The translations under genes and the position numbers were made by a program. A stretch of DNA of 64,000 bases. Origin: Mycobacterium sp. 4858. Lineage in GTDB: Bacteria > Actinomycetota > Actinomycetes > Mycobacteriales > Mycobacteriaceae. Below the pieces are notes generated by a model. The model did not search any database. It was not told the DNA's origin and was given only the letters and a program-made list of their open reading frames with translations. The stretch covers positions 1,654,983 through 1,718,982 of the forward strand of contig NZ_LT968776.1 of NCBI RefSeq assembly GCF_900240975.1, in the 5' to 3' direction. This document shows positions 1 through 18,581 of the stretch, piece after piece. Within the stretch, counting starts at the first letter, position 1. The number at the start of each line of letters is the position of its first letter.

Positions 1-1035
1 CACATGCAGATGCGTTTGCGGCGCGGGGCGGCTGCGCCCGAGCAGCACGATACGCCGGATCGCGTCGTCGGACAGCTCCGTCAGAAAGATCGACTTCCAG
101 TAGTTCAACCGGCCATATGGGGATGTGTGGTCGAGGACCTGTTGCCAAGTGGGGTAGGCGATTTCGCGCTGGAGCGACATCACCGGTTCCGTGCTGACCC
201 CGCGGGCCCGCAGCAGCGCCCCGATGGCGGTCCGACCGGCTTGTCCGGATGCGGCCGAGCAACCGAGGATCGTGACCAGGCCGCGTCCCGAACCCTCGTC
301 GGTGCCGAAGTCGACGAGGGACGCGAGGTGGTCGTCGGCGCCCGCCATCTGTGCGCGGAAGTGTTCGAGCACGGCCTCGGCGTCGGTGTCGCCGTAGGCC
401 CGTATGCCCCCGATGACGTGATCGACCGGATGCAGGTCGAGCACGAAGTGGGCCACCACCCCGAAGTTGCCGCCGCCGCCGCGCAGGCCCCACAGCACCT
501 CCGGGTTCTGTGCTTCGCTGGCGAACAGCACCTCCCCGCCGGGCGGCACCAGGTTCGCGGCGGTCAAGTTGTCGCAGGTCAACCCGTATGCCCGGGACAA
601 CCAGCCGACCCCGCCACCGAGCGTGAACCCGCCCACGCCCGTCGATGACACCACCCCGCCGGGGCAGGCCAGGCCGTGACGGGCGGTGGCCTGGTCGATG
701 TCGCGCCAGGTCGCGCCGGGCTCGATGACCGCGATTCGGTGCTCGGGATCAACCACCACACGACGCATCAGGGACAGGTCGATGAGGATGCCGCCATCGG
801 TCGAGGAGTGTCCTGCGACGCTGTGCCCGCTGCACCGCACCGCGATCTCGGCTCCGGAGCCGACGGCGTACCGAACGGCGGCGACGATATCCGCGCGGGA
901 GCGGCAGCGGAGCACGACGGCGGGCCGCTTGCCGATCAGGCCGTTGAAGACCCGCCGCGCTGCGTCGTAATCGGCGCTGTCGGGATGGACTACGTCGCCG
1001 GTGAATCCGGGAACCGCGTCAACCGTCAGAGTCAT
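1..1035 (-). CDS. FAD-binding oxidase, berberine-bridge (BBE)-like, 3' end outside window
   Basis: At least 345 codons read on the minus strand to the window edge; the C-terminus is missing. The N-terminal half is a PCMH-type FAD domain. It has the motif CSGHSVAGHS, whose His is the expected 8-alpha-histidyl FAD attachment site. The glycine-rich stretch TGVGGFTLGGGVGW follows. The Cys that gives bicovalent FAD in many BBE enzymes is absent: the matching segment reads PGGVVSSTG. Family members oxidise alcohols, amines or sugars with O2 and often tailor natural products. The ATG overlaps the stop of the upstream NRPS gene by one base (TGATG), so the two are almost certainly co-transcribed and translationally coupled. 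A role as tailoring enzyme of the NRPS product is inferred from this position. Confidence 0.88.
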   Translation of the reverse strand, partial: MTLTVDAVPGFTGDVVHPDSADYDAARRVFNGLIGKRPAVVLRCRSRADIVAAVRYAVGSGAEIAVRCSGHSVAGHSSTDGGILIDLSLMRRVVVDPEHRIAVIEPGATWRDIDQATARHGLACPGGVVSSTGVGGFTLGGGVGWLSRAYGLTCDNLTAANLVPPGGEVLFASEAQNPEVLWGLRGGGGNFGVVAHFVLDLHPVDHVIGGIRAYGDTDAEAVLEHFRAQMAGADDHLASLVDFGTDEGSGRGLVTILGCSAASGQAGRTAIGALLRARGVSTEPVMSLQREIAYPTWQQVLDHTSPYGRLNYWKSIFLTELSDDAIRRIVLLGRSRPAPQTHLHV

Positions 1036-4000
1036 CAGAATCGGTAAGTGGTGCAGCCGACGGTGACACCCGAGCCGACCGCCAGTATCAGCGCGACGTC
1101 GCCCGCTCGTGCCAGCCCATGCCGCCGGGCGTGATCCAGCCCGTACGGCAGGGACGACGTGAACAGGTCGGTGCCTGGTTGGTCATCCGCGTCGAACTCG
1201 ACGAATCGTGATCGGGGGACACCGATCTGGGCGGCCAGTTCGTCCAGATCGGCCGTCGACAGCTGCGGCGGGAGCACGACCGCGATGTCGGCGGGGTCGA
1301 GTCCCTCCAGCGTCAACACTTCCTTGGTGGCCGACGGGATACAGCTCAGGTAGATGGCGGCGAGGTTGGGGTCGCGCTCAATTTGCAGCCAGCACCGCCC
1401 GTCCCGCTGCTGGGTGTAGGTGGCGAGCGCCCCGCCGTACTCCGGGTGTTGCTGGAAGACGAACCGGCCGAAGCCTTCCGCACCGTCGCTTCGGCTGAGC
1501 AGGACAGCCGAGCCCGTCTGGCTGATGCCGTTCAACGGATAGCCGGTTTCGGGGCCGTTGTTTTCTATCTCCGAGGCCACGACCATCGCATGGTCGGCCT
1601 TCCCCGCGCCGATCATCCCCGCGGCGACGTGGCAGGCGTTGAGGAAGCCGACCGAACCGTTGAGGACGTCGAAGGCGAGGGTCTTGGGGCCGTCCGGCGA
1701 CTGCACTTCGCCGTTGATTCCGAGTTCGCCGGCCACGAGCGCGGCAACCGCCGGTTCGCTGAGAAAGTCGTCGCGGTAGACGCCGGCGTGGACGATCAGA
1801 CCGACCGCTGACCGGTCGACGCCACCTTCGGCAAGGCACGCCGCGGCTGCTTGAACCGCCAACTCTATCGAGCTCGGAGACGTCGATTGCCCGGCGGGAG
1901 CGATGCCTACGCCGTCGATGCGCACGCGGGGCGTCGCCGCTGCTTCCTTGCGGTGGTTTTCTGTTTCAAGGCTGCGGGCGTGCTGGCCGGCGCCCCGGCG
2001 CATTCGGTCCGGCAGGTCGTCGAAGGTATACAGCGCGGCGCCGATGCTCTGTCCGGAGCCGGTGATGGAAAAGACCACGTTGTCTCCGGACTTGATCCGG
2101 TTGCTCAGGATGTAGTCGTGCAGGGCGACGAAATGGGTCGTGCTGGCCGTGTTCCCGCGTTCCGCCACGTTGTAGATGGTGTTGTCCCGGTTGGCCGCGC
2201 CCGGTCCGAAGAGCTGGTTGACGGCGGCGACCGCGTCGTTGAGTGATGCCTCCGAGGTCTGGTGCATCACCAGGTGGTCGCAGGTTTCGGGCCGCCACCC
2301 GTGCCGTCGCATTACCGCCGCGACGTAGGGCACCGCATGCTTGACCGCGATCGCGGTCTGCGTGACGGAGTCGGTGAGCATGATGGCGCCGCCGTGCGGG
2401 GCTTCGGTCGCCTTGGCGATGCACAGTTTGCTGTAGCGGCTGAAAGTCGCGATATCGATGTCGTGGAAGCCCACCCGGCCGTTGGGGCCGCGCTCCAGGA
2501 TCACCGCCGCGCCGGCGTCACCCAGGGTCAGGCAGGCGAGCCTCGGGTCCATCGGCCCCTCGATTTCCTTCTGCGCCGTCTCCGTGAGGTGGCTGATGTA
2601 CTCGCCGCTGACCACCAGCGCGTTGCGAACCACCCCGGTCTGCAGGAATGCGTCCGCCACGGTGATGCCGGTGAACATCCCGGCGCAGGCGTTGCTGATG
2701 TCGAAGGCCAGCGCGTTGCCAAAGCCACATTGGTCGCTCAGCCGCGAGGAAGTGCTGGGCTCGAACGTGAACCTGTGCCCGAGTCCGTCACGGCGGGAGA
2801 TGTTGCAGGCGATGATGAGCTCGATGTCCTCGCGCCGGTAGCTCGACCGGGACAGGCAGTCGTCCGCCGCCTTCCGCGCAAGGTCGATCGAGAACTCGTC
2901 CTCGCCGACCACCCGTCGGCTCCTGATGCCGGTAAGGCGTTCCAGCGGTATGCGGATCTCGTTGGCGCACTCCGCCATGACCGTCTCGGTCGACACCGTT
3001 CGCGCCGGCAGGTACACGCCGATGCTTTCGATCACCGTGTTTCGCTTCTCGTCGGGTCCGACTTGCGCCGGACCCTCGTCGGCGACCGGCCCGTATTCGG
3101 CGGCGAGCTCGGCGATGGTGCCGTAGACGAACATCGACTCCGGTCGCAGTGGCAGGCCGGCCGCATTCGCCCGCACCGCGACCTCCAGGCTCTGCGTCGA
3201 GGCGCCGCCGAGAGCGAAGAAGTCGTCGTTGATGCCGACCCGTTCCAGACCCATGACGGCGCACCAGATCTCGGCCAGGACCTGTTCGGTGCGCGTGCGT
3301 GGAGCGACGAATGCCGGCTCCTGCGGCCCGGGCCCGCCGCCGGCCGCCATCAAGGCACGGCGGTCGATCTTTCCGCTCGACGTGAGCGGCAGCGCGTCCC
3401 TCACCTCGAAAACGCCGGGCACCATGGCGGCGGGAAGCAGCTCCAGGAGGAAGCGGCGCAGCTCGGCCGTCGACGGCGCCGCGCCCCCGGCCGCAACGAC
3501 GTGGGCGACGAGGATGGTGTTCCCTCGGCTGTCGGTTCTGGTCACCACCGCGTTCTCGGCCACCGCGGGGTGTTTGGCCAGCGCCGCCTCCACCTCGCCC
3601 GGCTCGATCCGGAAGCCGCGAACCTTGACCTGGAAGTCGATGCGCCCCAGGTAATCAATGTTGCCGTCGGGCAGATATCGGGTCAGGTCGCGGGTGCGGA
3701 AAAGCCGCTCGCCGCGACCCCCAAAACCCCCGCCGAACGGATCGGCAACAAAGCCGGCGGCCGTGAGATCGGGCCGGTTGAGGTAGCCGCGCCCAAGCCC
3801 GACACCGCCGATGAACAGCTCGCCGGGCACACCCACCGGCACCGGTTGCAGGTGTGCGTCCAGGATGTGCGCGCGGATGTTGGCGATCGGTCGCCCGATC
3901 GGCACCAGCGTGCCGGATTCGCCACGCCGGCAGTGGAATCCGGTGACGTCGATCGCGGCCTCGGTGGGCCCGTACAGGTTGTAGAGCTCGGCGTCCAGCG

Positions 4001-6303
4001 TGGCAAGGAAGTGGTCCCGCAGGTCATACGGCAGCGCCTCGCCGCTGCAGAACACCCGGCGCAGCGTGGCGCAGGCGGCCACGCCGGGCTCGGCGAGGAA
4101 GCGACGCAACATCGATGGCACGAAATGCATTGTGGTGACGTCATTTTCGACGATTGTTCGAACCAGGTATGCGGCGTCCTTGTGGCCCTCGGGCTTGGCG
4201 ATGACGAGCCGGGCCCCGCTGATCAACGGCCAGAAGAGCTCCCAGACGGACGGGTCGAAGCTCACCGGGGTCTTGTGCAGCACGCGGTCGTCGGCGGTCA
4301 GCCGGTAGGCGTCTTGCATCCAGAGCAGGCGGTTACGGATCCCGGCGTGGGTGTTGAGGGTTCCCTTCGGCTTGCCGGTGGAACCGGACGTGTGGATGAC
4401 GTAGGCGAGGTTCGCCGATGTCGTCGCAGCTACGGGCGCCACGGCCGCCTCGTCGCCCGGCGGCGCGGTCGGCGCGTCCAGGCAGAGCCGGTGGCCGGTG
4501 AAGCCGGGCGGCAGCTGTGGCAGCTGGCGCTGGTGGGTGACGCAGACCGGCGCGTCCGGTACGTCCTGCAGCATCGCGGCCATGCGCTGCGCGGGCTGCG
4601 CGGAGTCCAGCGGCATGAACGCGCCACCCGCCTTGAGGACGCCGAGCAGCGCCACCACCAGGTCCTCGGAGCGCTCCAGCAGGACGGGCACGACGACCTC
4701 GGGCCCCACGCCCAACTGCTGCAGCCGGTGCGCCAGGCCGTTGGCCCGGCGGTCGAGCTCGGCAAAGGTCAACTCGCGGCCCTCACACACCACCGCCACG
4801 GCGTCCGGGACGCGCGCGACCGTTGCCGCGACCAGCTCGTGCAGGCAGGCCGGGCCGTCATAGCCGACCTCGGTCCGGTTCCAGGCGGCCCGCTGACGTC
4901 GCTCTTCCCCGGCGAGCAGCGGCAGCAGCGAGACCCGCCGGCTGGGATCGGCGACGATGCCGGCCAGGAGAGTGGCGAAGTGCCCGGCCATCCGCTCGAT
5001 TGTGGTGGCGTCGAAGAGGTCGGTGTTGTACTGCAGTACGCCGGACAGCTTCCCGCCGTGTTCGCCTATCTCCATCATCAGGTCGAACGGCGCGCCGCCC
5101 TGCCCGACATGGAGGGTTTCCAGCCGCAGTCCCCCGCTTTCCCGACCGGTCCCGTCCGAGAAGCGACGCGTTTGCTCCCAGGCGAACGAAACCTGGAACA
5201 GCGGCGTGCGGCCCGGGTCACGCACCGGCCGAAGCCGCTCGACGAGCAGCGCGAAGGGATAGTCCTGGTGTTCGAGGGCGCCCCGCACGGTTTCTTTGAC
5301 GCGGCCGAGCAGGTCCGTGAACGACGGGTCGCCGTGCAGGTCGGCGCGCAGCGGCACGGGATTGGTGAGGTAGCCGACCAGGCCCTCCAGCGCGACCCGG
5401 TCACGGCACGCGAACGGTGAGCCGATCACCAGGTCGCCCTGGCCACTGTAGCGATGCAGCAAGGTGGCGTAGGCCGCCAACAGCACCGTGTACGGCGTCG
5501 CTTCGAGGCCACGGCCCAGCTGCTTGATCCCGGCCGTCACCGTGTCGTCGATGGTGAAGCGGTGCACGGCGCCCGCATAGGTCTGGACGGCCGGTCGTGG
5601 CCGGTCGGTGGGCAATTGGAGGACCGGCAGGGCGCCGGCCAGCTGTTCACGCCAGTAGGCCCAAAGCCCGTCGCCCTCGGCGCCTGCGAGCATCCGGGTC
5701 TGCTGGTCGGCGTAGTCGACGAAGCTTTCCGCGGGCGGTGGAGGCGGGTCCGCGCCGTGCTCGGCGGCATACAGCACGCGTAGCTCGTCCAGGATGATGT
5801 CGATGGACCAGAAGTCGACGGCGATGTGATGCAGACCCAGGAGAAGTACGTGTTCCTCGGGTGTGCGCTCCAGCAGCGTCAGTCGCAGCACCGGGCCGGT
5901 GTAAAGGTCGAAAGGGCGCTCGGTCTCAAGGCGGATCCATTCGTCTACCTCATGCTCCCCCTCTCCGAGCCGGTGCCGGGCGATCCGCACCGGCCAGTGC
6001 GAGTGGACGAGCTGGACCGGTTGCCCGTCGCGCTCGGCGTACGTGGTCCGCAGCATCGGATGCCGGTCGACAAGTGACTGTGCCGCGCGTTCGAGCGCCG
6101 GCACATCGAGCGCGCCGCGGATCCGCCCGGCATACGTGACGGTGTACGCGGCGCTGGCCGGTGCGAGTTTGTGGATGAACCACATGGATCGCTGCCCGTA
6201 CGACATCGGATACACCGAGGCCGTCTCCTCCGCTTCCTCCATGAGCAGCTGGGACAGCAGCGCGCGTTTCTTCTCGGGAGACAGACCGGAGATGTCGATG
6301 GCC

Positions 6304-6314
<11 letters not shown>
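1035..6314 (-). CDS. Nonribosomal peptide synthetase C-A-PCP with C-terminal tandem KASIII-like domains
   Basis: 1759 residues. The condensation domain (about 34-470) has HHIAVDFW at 162-169, with the usual DG glycine changed. The adenylation domain (about 490-990) has TSGSTGKPKG at 642-651, YGPTEAAID at 781-789 and GKIDRR at 981-986. Reading the specificity pocket by alignment to GrsA gives D687 P688 W691 H730 F755 S757 L780 I788 D789 K982, very close to serine codes. The carrier domain has LGGAS with Ser1039. A FabH-like KASIII domain (about 1093-1440) keeps Cys1210, His1351 and Asn1388. A second KASIII fold (about 1462-1759) has Ser1554 for Cys, Pro1682 for His and no matching Asn. There is no thioesterase or reductase. 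The ATG overlaps the PKS stop by 11 bases. The KASIII part may extend or release the acyl-aminoacyl chain; this is inference. Confidence 0.93.
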
Positions 6315-14262
<7,948 letters not shown>

Positions 14263-14264
14263 GA

Positions 14265-15356
14265 CTACGAGCCCCCGAACGCGAGCACCGGGTCGACCGT
14301 TACCGCGCGCCGCAGCCCCGCCACGCTCGCCAACAGACCGATGACCACCGCGGTCGCCATCAACGACAGGAAGGCCGAGGTGGTCACCACCACCAGCATG
14401 GGAAACAGCGGGCCGATCAGCACGGCCAGCAGGCCGCCGAGCATCGCCGCGATCGACGCGACGAGCACCGCCTGCAGGATGAGGCCGGCGAGCACCGATC
14501 CAGTGGCGACCCCGAGGGCTTTGAACACCGCGAAGTCGCGGGTCCGCTCCAGCGCGGAGAGATAGACCAGCGATCCCACGATCTGGGCGGCCACCGCCCA
14601 CAGCAGAATCGCCAGGTACGCCAGGGCCAGGCGAGCCCCGTGCAGCGGGCGCACCATGTCATCGACCGCAGCGCGGCGATCCACCAGACGGAAGCCGTCC
14701 GGAACGTGGTTGGGCTTGCCGCGCACACCGATGGCAGAGATCACCGGCTGCCCGGAGAACATCAACCGCTGCGCTCCGGCGACGGTGAGAAAGGCGTTGG
14801 GTTGGCCGGCGAGCGTGGTGGACTTGTCGACCAGGCCCACGATCCGCAGCACCTGCGAGCCCACCTCGACGGCGTCGCCTATGGACCGCCCCAGGGTGTT
14901 CGATATGGCGGCCTCATCGGGGTTCGACGGTGCCCGCCCCTTCGCGATGGGTGGCATCCCCAGTCCATGCTCGGGTACGCCGTAGACGTTGAGGTTTTCC
15001 GGTGCGCGCCGATCTTGCAGGATCGTGTTGCCGTAAACCACCGGGATCGCCGATTCGAAGCCCGGGTCCCGCGCGACCGCCTGCAGTTCGGCCTCCGGGA
15101 ATCTCGAGGACCCCATGAACGGGCCGACTGCGCCGGTTTTGATGAGGTAATTGTCGATGCCGATCGTGTCGACGACACGCTGGGCCTCGACCCGAAACCC
15201 CAACGTCAGCCCGGTGAGGATCAGGGTCATCGCGAATACCATCCCGGTGCCGACGGCCGCGATGATGAAGCGTCGCCGTCGCCACTGCATGTCCCGAAAC
15301 GCGGTGATCAGCATGGGCGCACACGCCCGCTTTTGCAGGTCACCGAGATAACGCAC
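14265..15356 (-). CDS. ABC transporter permease, FtsX/DevC/LolE-like
   Basis: 363 residues from a GTG preceded by a perfect GGAGG (spacing about 7). One membrane segment lies near residues 30-55, followed by a large extracytoplasmic domain (about 60-235) with FtsX/MacB-type features. Three membrane helices follow at about 240-265, 285-320 and 325-350, the standard layout for this permease family. The stop lies 2 bases before the ATPase ATG, so the pair forms one exporter. In M. tuberculosis I recall a similar pair (Rv0072-Rv0073), annotated as glutamine transport on weak grounds; the family more often moves lipids or hydrophobic products. The gene is first in the run leading to the PKS and NRPS, so export of their product is the likeliest role. 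No DevB/MacA-like membrane-fusion partner is present. Confidence 0.9.
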   Translation of the reverse strand: MRYLGDLQKRACAPMLITAFRDMQWRRRRFIIAAVGTGMVFAMTLILTGLTLGFRVEAQRVVDTIGIDNYLIKTGAVGPFMGSSRFPEAELQAVARDPGFESAIPVVYGNTILQDRRAPENLNVYGVPEHGLGMPPIAKGRAPSNPDEAAISNTLGRSIGDAVEVGSQVLRIVGLVDKSTTLAGQPNAFLTVAGAQRLMFSGQPVISAIGVRGKPNHVPDGFRLVDRRAAVDDMVRPLHGARLALAYLAILLWAVAAQIVGSLVYLSALERTRDFAVFKALGVATGSVLAGLILQAVLVASIAAMLGGLLAVLIGPLFPMLVVVTTSAFLSLMATAVVIGLLASVAGLRRAVTVDPVLAFGGS

Positions 15357-15626
15357 GACTGGCCTCCAATTTAACTTTCCTCGTTAGAATCCCCAGCTCC
15401 GCGGTGGGTTACCTAGAGCCGAAGGGCCTTCATCGGGCGTGACTTACGCCATGCTTTCGCGGGCCAGGCTGCGATCTCCTCGCGATGCCCGTCCGCCAGC
15501 GTGGCGGCGCAGGCAGCGAGTTCAGCAAACATGCGTCGAAACGCGTTGACCGATAGCATCGCTCGGACCGATGGCGGCGTGCACCCGTGCACCCCGGTGC
15601 CGCGCCCACTTACGAGGGAATCCCCT
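15357..15626. other. Non-coding stretch upstream of the biosynthetic operon
   Basis: 270 bases between the permease GTG and the ynfA remnant. I see no convincing gene. An AT-rich patch at 15368-15389 contains TAAC and GTTA separated by 7 bases and may hold the operon promoter. A short minus-strand open frame ending at 15413 has no recognisable features and runs antisense across the ynfA remnant. Confidence 0.5.
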
Positions 15627-15716
15627 GTGACGCTTGCAAAGTCGATCGTGCTATTCGCCGTGGCGGCCGTGTTCGAGATCGGCGGGGCGTGGCCGTCATC
15701 ATGTAGGCGCCGCGAA
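15627..15716 (+). pseudogene. ynfA: ynfA (UPF0060) remnant with internal deletion
   Basis: A GTG with upstream GAGG opens a peptide whose first 22 residues (ending in FEIGGAW) are the typical YnfA/UPF0060 N-terminus. Immediately afterwards another reading frame carries the typical YnfA C-terminus: VAVIM, then a stop where Tyr is expected, then APR. About 85 central codons of this normally ~110-residue, four-helix membrane protein are missing. The junction lies in GGCGTGG, which encodes Gly-Ala-Trp in one frame and Gly-Val-Ala in the other, so a short-homology deletion is likely. As it stands the frame stops 15 codons past EIGG in unrelated sequence. No function is expected. Confidence 0.75.
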
Positions 15717-15717
15717 C

Positions 15718-16233
15718 TCACTGACCGTCGCGAACCAGCCACTTCTCGAACGCGATCGGGACGAACGGCCCCCAGGACGGCAGCGGGTCGGCGGGCACCC
15801 GGACGTAGCCGGCCGCGTCGTACAGCGCCTCGGCCTCGGGTTGCCGGTTACCGGTGATCAGGTAGAGCCGCCGGTACCCGCGCGCGGCGGCCTCGGTCTC
15901 GAGCGCCGCCAGTAGGGCCCGGGCGTAACCGCGGCGCCGCTGGGTGCGGTCGGTCCAGATCCGCTTGAGCTCGGCGGTCTCGGCGTCGTAGCGCCGGAAC
16001 GCGCCGCCGGTGACGGGCACGCCGTCGAGCACGCCGATCAGCAGGCCGCCGTCCGGCGCCGCCAACTCGGTCGCCGGCACGGGGAGCCAGGACAGGTGCG
16101 TGCTCGGCGTGCCGCCGTAGCGCTGCGCGTACTCGTCGGCCAACTCGGCCAGCAGCGGCTGCGCCAACGGATCATCGTGGGTGGCCGACACGAACCGCAG
16201 CCGGCTTGATGGGTGCACCACGTCACCATCCAA
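15718..16233 (-). CDS. GNAT family N-acetyltransferase
   Basis: 171 residues. The acetyl-CoA-binding signature QRRRGYARALLAALE lies in the second half, followed by GYRRLYLITGN and a C-terminal LYDAAGYVRV segment, all typical of GNAT motifs A and B. The substrate cannot be told from sequence. The ATG start is only 30 bases from the end of the MMPL gene upstream, so the two could be co-transcribed. There is no link to the PKS/NRPS cluster beyond proximity. Confidence 0.87.
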   Translation of the reverse strand: MDGDVVHPSSRLRFVSATHDDPLAQPLLAELADEYAQRYGGTPSTHLSWLPVPATELAAPDGGLLIGVLDGVPVTGGAFRRYDAETAELKRIWTDRTQRRRGYARALLAALETEAAARGYRRLYLITGNRQPEAEALYDAAGYVRVPADPLPSWGPFVPIAFEKWLVRDGQ

Positions 16234-16263
16234 CGCCCCCTGACGCGGCGCATTCCGCTCGGC

Positions 16264-18498
16264 TCACCCGACCGGGTCGGCCGCGCGTGGGGCGTCCGGC
16301 AGCCGGGCGTCCGCCCGGCGGCGGAGCCGGGCAAGCGGTGCGGGCGCCCACCAGTTCAGGCGACCGAACACGTGCATGAAGGCCGGGACGAGCAGCACTC
16401 GCACCAGGGTCGCGTCCACCAGGACCGCAAGGGTAAGCCCCACTCCGAACATCCGCATGAACGAGACGTCCGCGGACGTCAGGGCCGCGAACGAGATCGA
16501 CATCAACAGCGCCGCCGCCGTGATGATCCGGCCCGTCCGGGCGACGCCCAACGCGATGCTCTCGTCGTTGTCGGACCGTGTGCGCGGCGACTCCAGCCAG
16601 TACTCCCGGATGCGGGCCAGCAGGAAAACCTCGTAGTCCATGGACAATCCGAATGCGATGCAGAACATCAACACCGGGATGTTGGCGACCAGGGTGCCGG
16701 TCGGGGTGGTGCCCAACGCCCCCAGATGCCCGTCCTGGAAGATCCACACCAAAGCGCCGAAGCCGGTGGTCAGCGACAGCATGTTGAGCAGCACCGCTTT
16801 GACGGGCAGCACCACGCTGCCGGTGAGGGCGAAGAGCAGCACCAGCGTGACGCACGCGACGAAGCCGAACAGCAGGGGCAATCGCGACGTGATCGCCTGC
16901 ACCGAGTCGCGATTCATCTGGGCCATGCCGGTCATCTCGGCCCGCCGGTCCCCGGGCAACGCGATCGCGTGCAAGCGGTCCAGCTGAGCGTCGGAGGCCG
17001 CGGAATACAACGGCGCACCGCTGGCCACCGTCAGATAGGCGCTCCCGGCCGCCAGGCCGGCCGGGACGGACGGCGGCCCCTTACGCTCGCCGGCGACGAA
17101 GGTGGCCGTCGGCGAGGATACCGCCGACACGTCGGGAACCCGCGACAGCCGCGCGGCATACTCTTCGAGCTCGCCCGTCGTCAGGCCCTCGGTGTGCGCG
17201 ATGACCACCCGTACCGTGGTCGCGGCGTCGGCACCGAAGTCTTGCCGGATCCGGTCGCTGACGGCGCGCGCCGACGATGACGCCGGCAGCACCCGATCGT
17301 CGGGATAACCCCATTTGATGCCGAGGAACGGTGCGCCCAGAGCCAGCAGGAGGGCGATGATCGCCAGGCCGACCGGCAGCGCGTGCCGCATGGCAAGGGT
17401 GGCCGTGCGGTACCAGAAGGTCTGTTCGATCGCGACCGGGGGCGGCGGTGGGCGCCGAAACAGCCTGCGCCCCAAGTCCCAGACGTTGAGCGCGTCGAGC
17501 CGGTCTCCCAACGCGACGATCACCGCGGGTGCGATCACCATCGCGGCCAGCGCCGCGAACGCCACCACCGCGACGCCGGCGTAGGCGAAGGACCGCAGGA
17601 AGTACATGGGGAAGATCACCAGCGCCGAAAGCGCAAGGGCCACCGTCATGGCGGAGAACAGCACGGTGCGCCCGGCCGTGGCCATGGTGCGTGCGAGGGC
17701 TTCGTTGGGGCACCGCCCCTCGGCCAGCTCGTCGCGGTAGCGACTGATGATCAGCAGGGTGTAGTCGATGCCCAACGCCAAGGCCAGCGCCACCGCGACG
17801 TTCACGGCGAAGATCGATACGTCCGCGACCACCGCCACCGCGCGCAACACCGCGAGCGCGCCCAGGATTGCGAAGCCGCCGACCAGGATCGGCAGCGCGG
17901 CGGCGAGCAGGCCGCCGAAGACCCATACCAGCGCGACGAAACTCAACGGTATGGCCACGAATTCCATTCGTAGCAGGTCATTTTCGGTCTGCCGGTTGAG
18001 TTCTTCGTAGATCATGGCCATCCCGCCGGCCTGCACGGTCACGCCGTCGCGGTCGCGCGCCAGCCGGTCGGCCAGCTCCCGGGCGTGCTTCGGCGCGCCG
18101 CCTTCCCCGCCGTTGAGCGCGGCCACGATCAGTGCGGACCTGCCGTCGGCGCTGATCAATCCGGGCCGCGGCGCATTCCAGGGGGATGCCACCTGGGCGA
18201 CGAACGGGGAGCGGGCCAGCTGCTGGATGATGTCCTCGCCGACGATCCGGGCGGGACCTTCGTTGACGCCGCCCGGTGAGCTCACCAGCAGCGTCATCTC
18301 CATGTCGCCCTGGCCGAACTTCTCCCCCAGGATGGCCGCCGCGCGCGCCGATTCGGCCGTCTGGTCCAGGAATCCACCACCGGGCAGGGTCGCCGCGGCC
18401 GGGACACCGAAGACGGCGGCCAGGACGGCGACGACGATCGCCCCCGCGATCACCCGTCGCGGGGCGGAGATGGCGATCAGGGCCAGTCGCGTCAGCAT
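16264..18498 (-). CDS. MMPL family RND transporter
   Basis: 744 residues from the ATG at 18498, which has AGAAGGGG upstream; an in-frame start at 18576 would add 26 residues with no family similarity. Two repeats of the MMPL fold are present. Each has one N-terminal membrane helix, an extracytoplasmic domain and a five-helix bundle. The first bundle carries the hallmark GIDYTLLIISRYRDEL and the second GLSMDYEVFLLARIRE. Such proteins use proton-motive force to export lipids or siderophores across the mycobacterial inner membrane. The protein is shorter than MmpL1-13 of M. tuberculosis, which have long loops or tails. From memory mmpL1 lies next to fadD30-pks6 in M. tuberculosis; here an MMPL gene again sits beside a FAAL-PKS locus, so shared lipid export is plausible but unproven. 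Confidence 0.92.
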   Translation of the reverse strand: MLTRLALIAISAPRRVIAGAIVVAVLAAVFGVPAAATLPGGGFLDQTAESARAAAILGEKFGQGDMEMTLLVSSPGGVNEGPARIVGEDIIQQLARSPFVAQVASPWNAPRPGLISADGRSALIVAALNGGEGGAPKHARELADRLARDRDGVTVQAGGMAMIYEELNRQTENDLLRMEFVAIPLSFVALVWVFGGLLAAALPILVGGFAILGALAVLRAVAVVADVSIFAVNVAVALALALGIDYTLLIISRYRDELAEGRCPNEALARTMATAGRTVLFSAMTVALALSALVIFPMYFLRSFAYAGVAVVAFAALAAMVIAPAVIVALGDRLDALNVWDLGRRLFRRPPPPPVAIEQTFWYRTATLAMRHALPVGLAIIALLLALGAPFLGIKWGYPDDRVLPASSSARAVSDRIRQDFGADAATTVRVVIAHTEGLTTGELEEYAARLSRVPDVSAVSSPTATFVAGERKGPPSVPAGLAAGSAYLTVASGAPLYSAASDAQLDRLHAIALPGDRRAEMTGMAQMNRDSVQAITSRLPLLFGFVACVTLVLLFALTGSVVLPVKAVLLNMLSLTTGFGALVWIFQDGHLGALGTTPTGTLVANIPVLMFCIAFGLSMDYEVFLLARIREYWLESPRTRSDNDESIALGVARTGRIITAAALLMSISFAALTSADVSFMRMFGVGLTLAVLVDATLVRVLLVPAFMHVFGRLNWWAPAPLARLRRRADARLPDAPRAADPVG

Positions 18499-18581
18499 GG
18501 GCTCGGGCCCCTTCTCGTCGCGGCTCACAAAGCGTGTTACGACGTCAGGCCGCACGGGGTTCACCGATCCGGGCAACGAAT

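Noticed and set aside
2262..5420. 1052-codon plus-strand open frame antisense to the NRPS gene
   Set aside because: The minus-strand protein has all NRPS and KASIII motifs; the plus frame is a low-complexity shadow caused by high GC at third positions.
14263..14601. 113-residue N-terminal extension of the ABC-PKS frame
   Set aside because: Overlaps the well-supported permease gene in another frame and is Arg/Gly-rich without homology; ATG at 14262 directly precedes the ATPase fold.
15413..15742. 109-residue minus-strand open frame between permease and GNAT genes
   Set aside because: Runs antisense through the ynfA remnant, has no recognisable motif and no convincing ribosome site.
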